From assembly GCF_033344935.1 (NCBI RefSeq), contig NZ_JAWPMM010000001.1, forward strand, positions 124,001-188,000: DNA of 64,000 nucleotides, read 5' to 3'. Made by a program: the position numbers and the translations under genes. Shown here piece by piece: positions 46,813 through 54,856 of this stretch; the first letter of the stretch is position 1, and every line of letters begins with the position of its first letter. The DNA is from Reichenbachiella sp. (GTDB lineage Bacteria > Bacteroidota > Bacteroidia > Cytophagales > Cyclobacteriaceae). Below the pieces are notes generated by a model. It worked only from the letters and a program-made list of their open reading frames with translations, was not told where the DNA came from and searched no databases.

Positions 46813-47040
46813 ATGACTACTATATTATTAGGCATTGGATTTGTAGCGATTTTCTTCATTTTTATGAGCGTCAGGCTTATTTTTTTAAAGAATGGAGAAT
46901 TTAAAGGCACATGTGCTTCACAAAACCCTTATCTAAATAAAGAAGGAGAAGCTTGTGGTTACTGTGGAAAAACAGTGGCTGTTGGGGATGCTTGTGGTAA
47001 TCCCGACAATGAAGTAGACAAGGTCATGAGTAAATTTTAA
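46813..47040 (+). CDS. Small Cys-rich membrane protein, possible NqrM-like maturation factor
   Basis: 75 residues from the ATG at 46813, which fits the promoter better than the ATG 21 bases before. Residues 2-25 form one transmembrane helix (ILLGIGFVAIFFIFMSVRLIF), then a short soluble part with four Cys: Cys34 (FKGTC), Cys48 and Cys51 (ACGYCGK) and Cys61 (DACGN). One membrane helix followed by a four-Cys cytoplasmic tail is the layout of NqrM (DUF539), which helps load the iron of Na+-NQR, and an nqr operon is present at 30.7-35.5 kb. Sequence identity to NqrM is not shown here, so I leave the gene symbol empty. Similar small proteins in Bacteroidota are usually unannotated. Confidence 0.5.
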   Translation: MTTILLGIGFVAIFFIFMSVRLIFLKNGEFKGTCASQNPYLNKEGEACGYCGKTVAVGDACGNPDNEVDKVMSKF

Positions 47041-47127
47041 TCTGTCGAGAACACGACAACCAGCATTTCTAAAGAGTAATTTTAAAAACGTAATAACGGG
47101 AGCTTAGGCAAAAATTCAAAAGGCATT

Positions 47128-47156
47128 TTTGAATCTGAAAGGTTTGTCTACTTTTG
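47128..47156 (+). promoter_or_regulatory. Promoter of glmM-like gene
   Basis: A clear Bacteroidota-type promoter: TTTG at 47128-47131 and TACTTTTG at 47149-47156, 17 bases apart, an exact match to TTTG-N17-TAnnTTTG. The start codon of the gene is 28 bases downstream at 47185. Only a short untranslated leader is therefore expected. Confidence 0.75.
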
Positions 47157-47184
47157 CGCACCCTAAAACTTATACATCAAATAG

Positions 47185-48582
47185 ATGACTTTAATTAAAT
47201 CAATTTCTGGGATCAGAGGCACCATAGGTGGAAAAGAAGGAGAGTCCCTTACTCCAAATGATGTAGTAAAATATACTGCAGCATTCGGACACTGGGCGAA
47301 GGAGAATTCTGGAATCAATAAAGTAGTAATAGGTAGAGATGCTCGTCCTTCGGGAGAGCTCATCACCAAAATTGCTGCTGGCACACTACAAGGGCTAGGC
47401 ATAGATGTAGTTGACCTTGGTCTTTCTACCACGCCTACTGTAGAAATGGCCGTACCTGCTGAAAATGCTGGTGGAGGTATCATCATCACCGCCAGTCACA
47501 ATCCCAACGGTTGGAACGCACTGAAGCTTTTGAATGCCAAAGGAGAATTTATTTCCGCCGCAGAAGGAGAGAAAATATTGGAATTAGCTGATTCTGGTGA
47601 AATAGAATTTGCGCTATCTAAAGACCTGGGCAAATACGAACAGAACGACACCTATATCGACTATCATATTGATAAAATTCTTGAATTGGATTTGGTGGAT
47701 GTGGAAGCGATCAAGAACCGAAAGTTTAAAATTGGTGTGGATGCTGTCAACTCAACAGGTGGCATTGCCATCCCTAAGTTGCTAGATAAACTTGGGGTGA
47801 CCGATTACAAAATATTTTTTGGTGAGCCCAATGGATTGTTTCCTCACAATCCAGAACCGTTACCTGAAAATATTACTCATATCTGCAATGAAGTAGAAGG
47901 AGGACATTTGGATTTAGGAATTGTAGTGGATCCAGATGTAGATCGTTTAGCATTTGTTGGAGACAATGGCGAGCCCTACGGTGAAGAATACACCTTAGTT
48001 ACTATTGCGGACTATGTGGTAAAAAACAAACCAGGCAACACAGTATCAAACATGTCTTCTACTCGAGCGCTTCGCGATGTAACTGAAAGAGCAGGGGGTT
48101 CTTATGAAGCTTCTGCCGTAGGTGAAGTGAACGTTGTTAATAAAATGAAAGAGACTAATGCCATCATAGGTGGTGAGGGCAATGGAGGAGTTATTCTTCC
48201 AGAACTTCACTATGGACGAGATGCTTTGGTTGGAATTGCATTATTCTTAACACACCTTGCCAAATTTGGAAAATCTGCTTCTTTATTGAGAGGCATGTAT
48301 CCAAACTACCATATCTCTAAAAACAAGATCGACTTGACTCCGGAGATTGATGTAGATATGGTGCTCGAAGAAGTGAAAAACAAATACGCCAAACAACCTA
48401 TCAATACAGAAGACGGGGTGAAAATAGAATTTGACAAAGAATGGGTGCATTTGAGAAAATCAAATACAGAGCCCATCATTAGAATCTATGCGGAGTCAGA
48501 TTCAAGAAATACTGCTGATGCCATGGCTAAGAAATTGATCATGGACATCAAAGAGATTGTAACTGAGAAGGTGGAAGACTAA
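47185..48582 (+). CDS. glmM: Phosphoglucosamine mutase-type phosphohexomutase
   Basis: 465 residues of the alpha-D-phosphohexomutase superfamily, with all four domains. The phosphoserine is Ser104 in ITASHNPNGW, Mg2+ binding is DPDVDRLAFVGDNG, the sugar-binding loop is GGEGNGGVILP, and the phosphate-binding loop is RKSNTEPIIRIYAE near the C-terminus. GlmM converts glucosamine-6-phosphate to glucosamine-1-phosphate for peptidoglycan and LPS. Bacteroidota often annotate this type as phosphoglucosamine mutase. A phosphomannomutase role cannot be excluded from sequence alone. It has its own promoter and a strong terminator. Confidence 0.85.
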   Translation: MTLIKSISGIRGTIGGKEGESLTPNDVVKYTAAFGHWAKENSGINKVVIGRDARPSGELITKIAAGTLQGLGIDVVDLGLSTTPTVEMAVPAENAGGGIIITASHNPNGWNALKLLNAKGEFISAAEGEKILELADSGEIEFALSKDLGKYEQNDTYIDYHIDKILELDLVDVEAIKNRKFKIGVDAVNSTGGIAIPKLLDKLGVTDYKIFFGEPNGLFPHNPEPLPENITHICNEVEGGHLDLGIVVDPDVDRLAFVGDNGEPYGEEYTLVTIADYVVKNKPGNTVSNMSSTRALRDVTERAGGSYEASAVGEVNVVNKMKETNAIIGGEGNGGVILPELHYGRDALVGIALFLTHLAKFGKSASLLRGMYPNYHISKNKIDLTPEIDVDMVLEEVKNKYAKQPINTEDGVKIEFDKEWVHLRKSNTEPIIRIYAESDSRNTADAMAKKLIMDIKEIVTEKVED

Positions 48583-48609
48583 CTCCTACTTTTTCATTAA
48601 AATTATTTG

Positions 48610-48631
48610 AGCCCCAGTTGGGGCTTTTTTT
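48610..48631 (+). terminator. Intrinsic terminator after glmM
   Basis: AGCCCC (48610-48615) pairs with GGGGCT (48620-48625) around an AGTT tetraloop, followed by seven T. The converging dienelactone hydrolase gene ends at 48630, inside the T run. Confidence 0.88.
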
Positions 48632-49364
48632 ATGCGCGAGCAAAAATTTCCTCAAAGAAATTAACCATAGTTTGCCAGGCTCTGCGATTGGAGGCCTCTT
48701 GATAAAACATACCATTTTCGGGAAACTTGGCTGCTGGATTAGTGAATGCGTGCCCCGTATGTCCAAAGGCCAGTATTTGCCAATCGGCTTTTCTCATCGT
48801 CAATTCATTTCCAAGGGCGACCGTGCTATCAGGCTTAGCCAATGGGTCATCCCAACCATGTAAAACAAGCACAGAAGCCTTAATATCTCCTTTGTGATCT
48901 AGTGCCGGTTGATCATAAATACCGTGAAAGCTGACCACACCGCCTATGTCTGCACCGGATCGAGCCAGGTCCAACATGCATTTTCCTCCAAAACAAAACC
49001 CTATGCCCCCACAATTTGAAGAATCAACTTGTGGGTGATTTTTTAAAGTTTCAAAAGCCAATAAAATATTATTAAGCAGTAGTCCGCGATCATCTAAAAA
49101 TGGTTGCATTAATGCATCTGCAGCTTCAGGAGTACTCGCTCGATTTCCAGCACCATACATATCTAATGCAAAGCCAACATATCCCAATGCTGCCAAATCC
49201 TTAGCCTTACCAACTTCAAAATCTGATTGCCCTTTGAACGTATGGGACACCAATATACCAGGCTTCTTTCCTTCAATCGCATCATCCCAACACATAAACC
49301 CTTCAAAACTGTTTCCATTTTTCGGGTCCTGATAGATGATTTTCTGAGTTTGGATCATAAACAT
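48630..49364 (-). CDS. Dienelactone hydrolase family protein
   Basis: 244 residues, an alpha/beta hydrolase with a Cys nucleophile. The nucleophile elbow is IGFCFGGKCML with Cys124. The acid is in HGWDDPLAKPDS (about residue 177), and the His in FGHTGHAFTNP (about 205). The order Cys-Asp-His matches dienelactone hydrolase. A second Met, at 49358, is an alternative start. It has no signal peptide. The family hydrolyses dienelactone or related esters; the true substrate in this organism is not known. It lies six bases downstream of the secreted protein gene at 49371, so the two may be co-transcribed. Confidence 0.88.
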   Translation of the reverse strand: MFMIQTQKIIYQDPKNGNSFEGFMCWDDAIEGKKPGILVSHTFKGQSDFEVGKAKDLAALGYVGFALDMYGAGNRASTPEAADALMQPFLDDRGLLLNNILLAFETLKNHPQVDSSNCGGIGFCFGGKCMLDLARSGADIGGVVSFHGIYDQPALDHKGDIKASVLVLHGWDDPLAKPDSTVALGNELTMRKADWQILAFGHTGHAFTNPAAKFPENGMFYQEASNRRAWQTMVNFFEEIFARA

Positions 49365-49370
49365 TTTGAT

Positions 49371-50255
49371 TTAATCATGAGTGATTTTTTTGCCTACTTT
49401 GTCACGGATTTTATAGAATTCATACTGCAATTCTGTTCCCGTCTTTTTATCGAACCTAAAGGTATTCGACTTCGAATCATAAATCACCTCAAAATACTGC
49501 TCTTCGAGCTCACCAGACATAATATGTGTACTACGTATCTCAGAGTCCCTCAACGACAGTTTGCTGGCGTAATCAATAGGCATAGGTAAAATGATGTAAT
49601 CTTCCAGATACAAATCATGATCCTCGCCATACATTTCTATGACTATTCGATCTTTGGTCTTTTGAAATTGTGTTCGATACAAATACACCCAGCCCATGAC
49701 ATCATTCCCATCAGGTACTTTCTCATCGTAGTTACGCGAGTTGTAATAGGTCGCAACTGTCAGGATTTCCCTCCACTTATATTTGAAACCAGAAGAGGAT
49801 ATATAAGCCATGGACTCCTCGTCATCACTAACGAAAGATTTAAGAATTTCTAGCCTTTCCATTCTCTGGCTTTTGGATTCGGTAACACCAAAAACTTTTT
49901 CAATCCTACCCTCCTTCTCCATGTACAAGCTTTGATTATTCCCCGTTCCTTCAAATAAGGAAAGGTTTCCAATCAAGGCTCTTTTGAGAATCAAATAATT
50001 GCCTCTACCATCTTCTTCAGGGTTGGGTTTGATAAAGTAGGTGCGCTCTTTCATACCCTCACTATAACCATATACTTCTGCGCAGGGATATTCATGGAAT
50101 TCCTTAGTCTCCTCATGTTTGATTTCTACTCTGTCATCTAAAATTGAAAGTCTGGTGTAGGGAATTCGCTGGCCGGTTTTTAGTACCAGACTATCCTGCG
50201 CAATTCCAGAGGAACATATAGTCAGCGATATAATAAATAAACAGAATAGTCTCAT
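49371..50255 (-). CDS. Secreted protein of unknown function
   Basis: 294 residues with a signal peptide (MRLFCLFIISLTICSSGIAQ). The mature protein begins with small beta hairpins: DSLVLKTGQRIPYTRLSILDDRVEI resembles an N-terminal SH3-like or barrel-like segment that gives the length of a short structural repeat. The rest is charged with no known motif. No domain recognised. It lies on the minus strand between the hydrolase and the terminator of the TonB receptor gene. Function unknown. Confidence 0.7.
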   Translation of the reverse strand: MRLFCLFIISLTICSSGIAQDSLVLKTGQRIPYTRLSILDDRVEIKHEETKEFHEYPCAEVYGYSEGMKERTYFIKPNPEEDGRGNYLILKRALIGNLSLFEGTGNNQSLYMEKEGRIEKVFGVTESKSQRMERLEILKSFVSDDEESMAYISSSGFKYKWREILTVATYYNSRNYDEKVPDGNDVMGWVYLYRTQFQKTKDRIVIEMYGEDHDLYLEDYIILPMPIDYASKLSLRDSEIRSTHIMSGELEEQYFEVIYDSKSNTFRFDKKTGTELQYEFYKIRDKVGKKITHD

Positions 50256-50334
50256 GCAAAAGAGGGAACAATTAGAATTATGTCTTCAAATATATAAAAG
50301 GACAGTTGTTCAATTTCCCTACTCTCTATAAAGC

Positions 50335-50361
50335 ATAAAAAAACCCCGATAAATCGGGGTT
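50335..50361 (-). terminator. Intrinsic terminator after TonB-dependent receptor gene
   Basis: AACCCCGAT (50342-50350) and ATCGGGGTT (50353-50361) form a nine-bp stem closed by two bases (the middle pairs may open to make a normal loop). On the minus strand a run of T follows. It lies 20 bases past the receptor stop codon. Confidence 0.85.
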
Positions 50362-50381
50362 CCAATCCATAAACCTAGTGA

Positions 50382-52790
50382 TCAAAACTGTATCCTGTAT
50401 AAGATGTCCGGGAAGAATCCAATCTGTTCTACCACATTGATCTCATCTTTTACCTCATTATATCTTCTTTCAAATTCATTCTTCCTGTTTGTTACATTTT
50501 GTAGATCAATGAAGAATTGATGAGATACATTCTTATTTGCACTATTTATTCGCACCCCAAATTTTACATCCCAACGGAAATAATTGCCATATCGCATGGA
50601 ATAGGCTTCGTTTTCATATCGAATCTCCTCTCCCGCATTATTTCGTGTGCCGTCCAGGTCTATAGGTGTATAGGGTTTGCCTCCGGATGTAGTGAGTTTG
50701 GTGTCAAATGTCCAAGCGTTTTTATTGCCTTTTCCAAATTTCCATTCTCTACCAAATAGTACATTATATACGAAGTGGTTGTTGAAGGCTGTGTTTCTTT
50801 CGATACCATCGCTGCCCTCATACTTGGAATCAAAAACCGACGTGGTCATCAACAAGTAGTAGTTGTTACTGAAGAACTTCTCTAGGGTAATCTCTGCACC
50901 ATAATTTCGGCCAGTTCCTTCATTGACCAACGAGCCTTTTTCTTCATAAACAAAATCGGCTCCTTCGTTTAAGATAGAATAACTACTTGGTACTTGCTCC
51001 ACGGGCACATTGTACACATGCTGATAGTACGTTTCCGCCTTCAGCCTCCAGCTTGGCCCCAAGTTTCTATCATAACCTAGCACCACATGGTGACTTTTCG
51101 TAAAGTCTAATTGGTCATTGGTCATTTCATAAACGCCCGGGCTTACTTCCTCTTCGTAGAACAAAATAGGACTCGGAACAGCTTGAGCATGTAGACCATA
51201 AGCCAGGCTCAAACGCTGCACGGGATCAAACTGCCAGCTAATAGCTGCTCTCGGCTCTAGCATAGTCGATCCAGTATACCCATGATACTGACTATGAAAA
51301 CCCGCCGTCACGCTTAGTTCATCTGTGATGTTGTATTCCGCCTGTGCAAAACCCTGTGAAACGGTATATTGATCTTTGAAGTCTCTGATCAAAACAAATT
51401 CATCAGGAATTCCATCTCCGTTGTCATCTGGGATTCCTGCCTGATTGTCACGATTCTCGGCAAAGAAATTAGCATCATACAATTCCGCAACTACTCCCGC
51501 TCTCAGTGACCAACTCGCATTAAACTTCTTATTAAACGTAGAACTCAGCGTGTATCTATTTTCTGTGTTTTTGACATTGGTTGCTCTATAAATTTGAATA
51601 GTGTTTCCATCCGAATCTCTGATCAAATTATCTTGCTCATATTTACCGTAGGTAGTCGACGCGCCTAAAATGGTTTTGATATAAGTGGTTTTGTTCAACC
51701 TCAGTAAATGTGACAGACCGATAACACCTAGAGAATTGTCGACATAAGCATCTTCATTGGGATTGGCAAACAGATCCGTTTCGTCTATTTCATCTCCAAA
51801 GAAATCGATGCTACTCGTACCTCCCAAACCAAACAGCTCAAACCGGCCAATTTTAGTATCTCCAAGGTTAGCCTTGAAAGAGAAGTCATGATAAATGGGA
51901 ACTGCACTCGTACCTGGAGCAGCAAAACGTGCTATTCCATATCTATAGGAAGCTACAAAGGAGGAGTTGTTCTCTCTATTGATAGGCCCTTCCGCCATAA
52001 ATTCCAGTCCTGAGAAGGCAGATAATTGTCCTGTGAATTCATATTTATCGATATTCCCATTTCTGAAATTAACGTCAAAAACAGCTGCATTGGCGTTACC
52101 ATACTCGGCAGGAAAAGCACCGGTCATAAAATCAGAGTTCCTCAACAAGTTAGTATTCAATGCACTCACCGGTCCACCGGTAGAGCCTAAAGTATTGTAG
52201 TGATTAACAGTAGCCACAGGCAAACCTTCTATTCGCCATAGCAACCCACTGGGGGAGTTGCCCCGCACCACGATATCATTTCTGGAATCGTCGGGGGCAC
52301 TCACTCCAGCGAACGACGCTGCCATCCTTGCTACATCATTTCTGCCCCCCGAGAATCGAGTGACCTCTTCCAAACTAAAAGTCCTGGCACTTACCTTAGC
52401 CAGTTCATTGATGGGTAAATCCTTGTTGGCATCAGCCGTGATCACAACTTCTTCCATCTTCTCGACGGATTCTTCCAATTTAATTTGTAGCACTACTTCT
52501 TTTCCGGTAGTAACCAATACATTGGGAATCGTTTGATTTTTGTATCCCAGATATTGCACCATCAATGTTTGTCTTCCAACGGGCACATTTTCTAATTTGA
52601 AGTAGCCATCCATATCGGCTACCGTTCCTAAATAGGGATCAGACCCAATCAGTCCAATCGTTGCTCCAAATAGTGGATAGTCAGCTTGAGCATCGAGTAT
52701 TTGCCCTTTTACTGTTTGAGTCTGTGCTTTGGCTTTTAGGCTCATTAAGGCTACCAATAGACCAAAGGCTATGATCAGTTTTTTATTCAT
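50382..52790 (-). CDS. TonB-dependent outer-membrane receptor with carboxypeptidase-regulatory-like domain
   Basis: 802 residues with signal peptide (MNKKLIIAFGLLVALMSLKAKAQ). Residues 25-115 are a CarboxypepD_reg-like domain: TVKGQILDAQADYPLFGATI and then LENVPVGRQTLMVQYLGYK. The plug is at about 130-240, with MAASFAGVSAPDDSRNDIVVRGN and RIEGLPVAT. A 22-strand barrel follows and ends in aromatic Phe (DILYRIQF). It takes up a siderophore, vitamin, peptide or glycan through TonB energy. No SusD-like partner follows, so a SusC role is unlikely. The divergent LytS/LytTR pair and an inverted repeat in the intergenic region are next to it. Confidence 0.9.
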   Translation of the reverse strand: MNKKLIIAFGLLVALMSLKAKAQTQTVKGQILDAQADYPLFGATIGLIGSDPYLGTVADMDGYFKLENVPVGRQTLMVQYLGYKNQTIPNVLVTTGKEVVLQIKLEESVEKMEEVVITADANKDLPINELAKVSARTFSLEEVTRFSGGRNDVARMAASFAGVSAPDDSRNDIVVRGNSPSGLLWRIEGLPVATVNHYNTLGSTGGPVSALNTNLLRNSDFMTGAFPAEYGNANAAVFDVNFRNGNIDKYEFTGQLSAFSGLEFMAEGPINRENNSSFVASYRYGIARFAAPGTSAVPIYHDFSFKANLGDTKIGRFELFGLGGTSSIDFFGDEIDETDLFANPNEDAYVDNSLGVIGLSHLLRLNKTTYIKTILGASTTYGKYEQDNLIRDSDGNTIQIYRATNVKNTENRYTLSSTFNKKFNASWSLRAGVVAELYDANFFAENRDNQAGIPDDNGDGIPDEFVLIRDFKDQYTVSQGFAQAEYNITDELSVTAGFHSQYHGYTGSTMLEPRAAISWQFDPVQRLSLAYGLHAQAVPSPILFYEEEVSPGVYEMTNDQLDFTKSHHVVLGYDRNLGPSWRLKAETYYQHVYNVPVEQVPSSYSILNEGADFVYEEKGSLVNEGTGRNYGAEITLEKFFSNNYYLLMTTSVFDSKYEGSDGIERNTAFNNHFVYNVLFGREWKFGKGNKNAWTFDTKLTTSGGKPYTPIDLDGTRNNAGEEIRYENEAYSMRYGNYFRWDVKFGVRINSANKNVSHQFFIDLQNVTNRKNEFERRYNEVKDEINVVEQIGFFPDILYRIQF

Positions 52791-52854
52791 GGTTTCTGTT
52801 TTGAATTTTTAATACAGACTCGAAATTAGGCTTGGGGTTTGCGTTTAGAGGACT

Positions 52855-52871
52855 CCAATTGACTGAATTGG
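52855..52871. promoter_or_regulatory. Inverted repeat between TonB receptor and LytS genes
   Basis: CCAATT (52855-52860) and AATTGG (52866-52871) form a perfect 6-5-6 inverted repeat, 65 bases upstream of the receptor start and 155 bases before the LytS start. It may be an operator, but it is short and its regulator is unknown. The rest of the 235-base gap shows no convincing gene or other motif. Confidence 0.35.
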
Positions 52872-53025
52872 GAAATTATCATGATGAATCGGGCAAAAGC
52901 GCGGATGAACTTACGCGAAATCAAGGAAGACCTCACCTGCCATCCGTACGGTTTCAGTCCTGCAATTTCCTGCTTCACCTCTATAGATAGTCCAAAATGG
53001 CACAAAACCTAATATTATTGCAACC

Positions 53026-54090
53026 ATGAAATGGCCAAATGAAAAAATGACCAGATGGGTTGGGATTCCAATAGTGGGATTCATCATGTCCTTTATTGTG
53101 AAGGATCATGAGCATGAGCACAACAGTCTGATAGAAAATATAATGATCTCAATGGTCTTTACCGGTGTACTTTGGAATGGTGCCGTACTGATCATTTTTC
53201 AACTGAGAAAAAAGTTTCCTGACCTACCACAAACCGGGAACCGACTAGTAGTGACTTACCTTGTTGTTACCCTATTTATGATTATTTGTCCCAACCTGAT
53301 TCGGCTGAGTTTGGGGATTGTTGAGTTTTCCGAGCTGGATGATATTAAGAATATATTCATGAATTCAGAAATCAATATGGTAGCTGCATTCATGGTATCA
53401 TCAGTTTATGAGGGCGCTTACTTTTTCGGGAAGTGGAGAGAGTCTTTTGCCTTTGCAGAGCAATTGAAAAACCAACAAATAAGAACTCAATTTGAAGTCC
53501 TACAAAATCAAATGAGCCCCCATTTCCTTTTCAATAGTCTGAATACACTTACAACACTTATTGCAGAAGATCAAAAGGTAGCCATTGACTTTACGCAAAC
53601 CTTATCAGAAGTATATCGCTATATTCTTCAAAACAAAGAAAGAGAACTGGTAAAACTTAAAGAAGAATTGGCTTTTTCGAAGGCATATGTTTATCTCCTG
53701 CAAATGCGGTATCCAGAAAACCTTGAAGTCAATTTTTCGATTGGCGACGTGTTTAATGAACGCTATATTGCGCCACTCACGCTTCAAATGCTCATTGAAA
53801 ATGCGATCAAACACAATATAATTTCTAAAACGGAGCCACTGCAGATTGACATCTATGTAGATAAGAGAGATGTTTTGGTGGTCAAAAACAATCTGCAGTT
53901 GAAAAAGACCTTGGAAAAATCGACCAAAACTGGTCTGGCTAATATCCGCAAACGCTACGAATTTTTGGGACAACGTGAAATAGACGTAATCACTTCTCAA
54001 AGCAATTACATGGTCGCTGTACCTTTGATCGAAATGTTGACAGAACTGGAGTTTACCAAATCATCTACCTATGACCGTATTAATCATTGA
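53026..54090 (+). CDS. LytS/YehU-type sensor histidine kinase
   Basis: 354 residues. Four transmembrane helices fill residues 15-135. The cytoplasmic part opens with a coiled coil, then the His_kinase motif QNQMSPHFLFNSLNTL, with His166 as the phosphoacceptor. The HATPase part has TLQMLIENAIKHN (N box) and TGLANIRKRYEFL (G box). Sensor domain lacks an obvious ligand motif. It overlaps the LytTR regulator gene by 20 bases, making a classical two-component pair. Similar pairs are common in Bacteroidota and often control nearby genes; here the TonB receptor is divergent from it. Confidence 0.92.
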   Translation: MKWPNEKMTRWVGIPIVGFIMSFIVKDHEHEHNSLIENIMISMVFTGVLWNGAVLIIFQLRKKFPDLPQTGNRLVVTYLVVTLFMIICPNLIRLSLGIVEFSELDDIKNIFMNSEINMVAAFMVSSVYEGAYFFGKWRESFAFAEQLKNQQIRTQFEVLQNQMSPHFLFNSLNTLTTLIAEDQKVAIDFTQTLSEVYRYILQNKERELVKLKEELAFSKAYVYLLQMRYPENLEVNFSIGDVFNERYIAPLTLQMLIENAIKHNIISKTEPLQIDIYVDKRDVLVVKNNLQLKKTLEKSTKTGLANIRKRYEFLGQREIDVITSQSNYMVAVPLIEMLTELEFTKSSTYDRINH

Positions 54091-54832
54091 AGACGAGGCT
54101 CCTGCGTTTCGTAGATTGCAAAAGTTACTCGAAGAAATAGACAACTCTATACAAATTGTCGAAGTTTTTGATGGCGTGAAAGAGGCCGTCAAATGGTTGA
54201 ATCATCATCAATGTCCTGACCTCCTATTTATGGATATTCAATTGAGTGATGGCCTGAGTTTTGAAATATTTGAGCAAACCGAAATAAGCAAGCCAGTCAT
54301 CTTTACCACAGCCTTTGATGAATATATGCTCAAAGCATTTAAGGTCAATAGTATTGACTACTTACTCAAGCCTATCAACAAGGATGACTTGCAACGGAGT
54401 ATGGATAAATACCGAAACCTGAAATCTCAATTTGCCAATACAGACACGCCTTCCATTCAAGAACTAATCAAAAACATCCGTCTAGATGATCGTAAGTTTA
54501 AATCAAGGTTTTTGGTAAAAATGGGAGAGAAAATGATGTCGGTAGAAACAGAAGACATTCTCTGCTTCTTTGCCCATTCCGGACTGGTTTATCTACAAAC
54601 CAAGGGAGGAAAGAAATATCTCATGGATCAAACCTTAGATGATATCAGTAAAGAGCTCGACCCAGAAAAGTACTACCGTGCCAATCGGCAATATATTTTG
54701 AATTATTGTGCCATTGAAGCGGTCCACAAATTTGGGAAAAGCAAGCTTCTTGTTGAAACCACTTTTGAGCACGAAGAACAAATTATCGTCAGCAGCGAAA
54801 AAGCCACTGCGTTTAAGCAGTGGCTCGGTTAA
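54071..54832 (+). CDS. LytTR-family response regulator
   Basis: 253 residues: a receiver domain with acidic pair IIEDEA, phosphorylated Asp55 (LLFMDIQLSDG), Thr of FTTAFDEYMLKAF and Lys of YLLKPINKDDL. A LytTR DNA-binding domain at about 145-250 contains FLVKMGEKMMSVETEDILCFFAHSG, KYYRANRQYILN and a C-terminal strand pattern ending with VSSEKATAFKQWLG. It is co-translated with the LytS-type kinase (20-base overlap). Binding targets are unknown. Confidence 0.93.
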   Translation: MTVLIIEDEAPAFRRLQKLLEEIDNSIQIVEVFDGVKEAVKWLNHHQCPDLLFMDIQLSDGLSFEIFEQTEISKPVIFTTAFDEYMLKAFKVNSIDYLLKPINKDDLQRSMDKYRNLKSQFANTDTPSIQELIKNIRLDDRKFKSRFLVKMGEKMMSVETEDILCFFAHSGLVYLQTKGGKKYLMDQTLDDISKELDPEKYYRANRQYILNYCAIEAVHKFGKSKLLVETTFEHEEQIIVSSEKATAFKQWLG

Positions 54833-54856
54833 CTTTTTCTCAAAAAGCTTATTTAA

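Noticed and set aside
52881-53012. A 43-codon plus-strand frame between the TonB receptor and LytS genes
   Set aside because: The composition is mixed with no hydrophobic or motif content, and no promoter or terminator fits. Probably chance.
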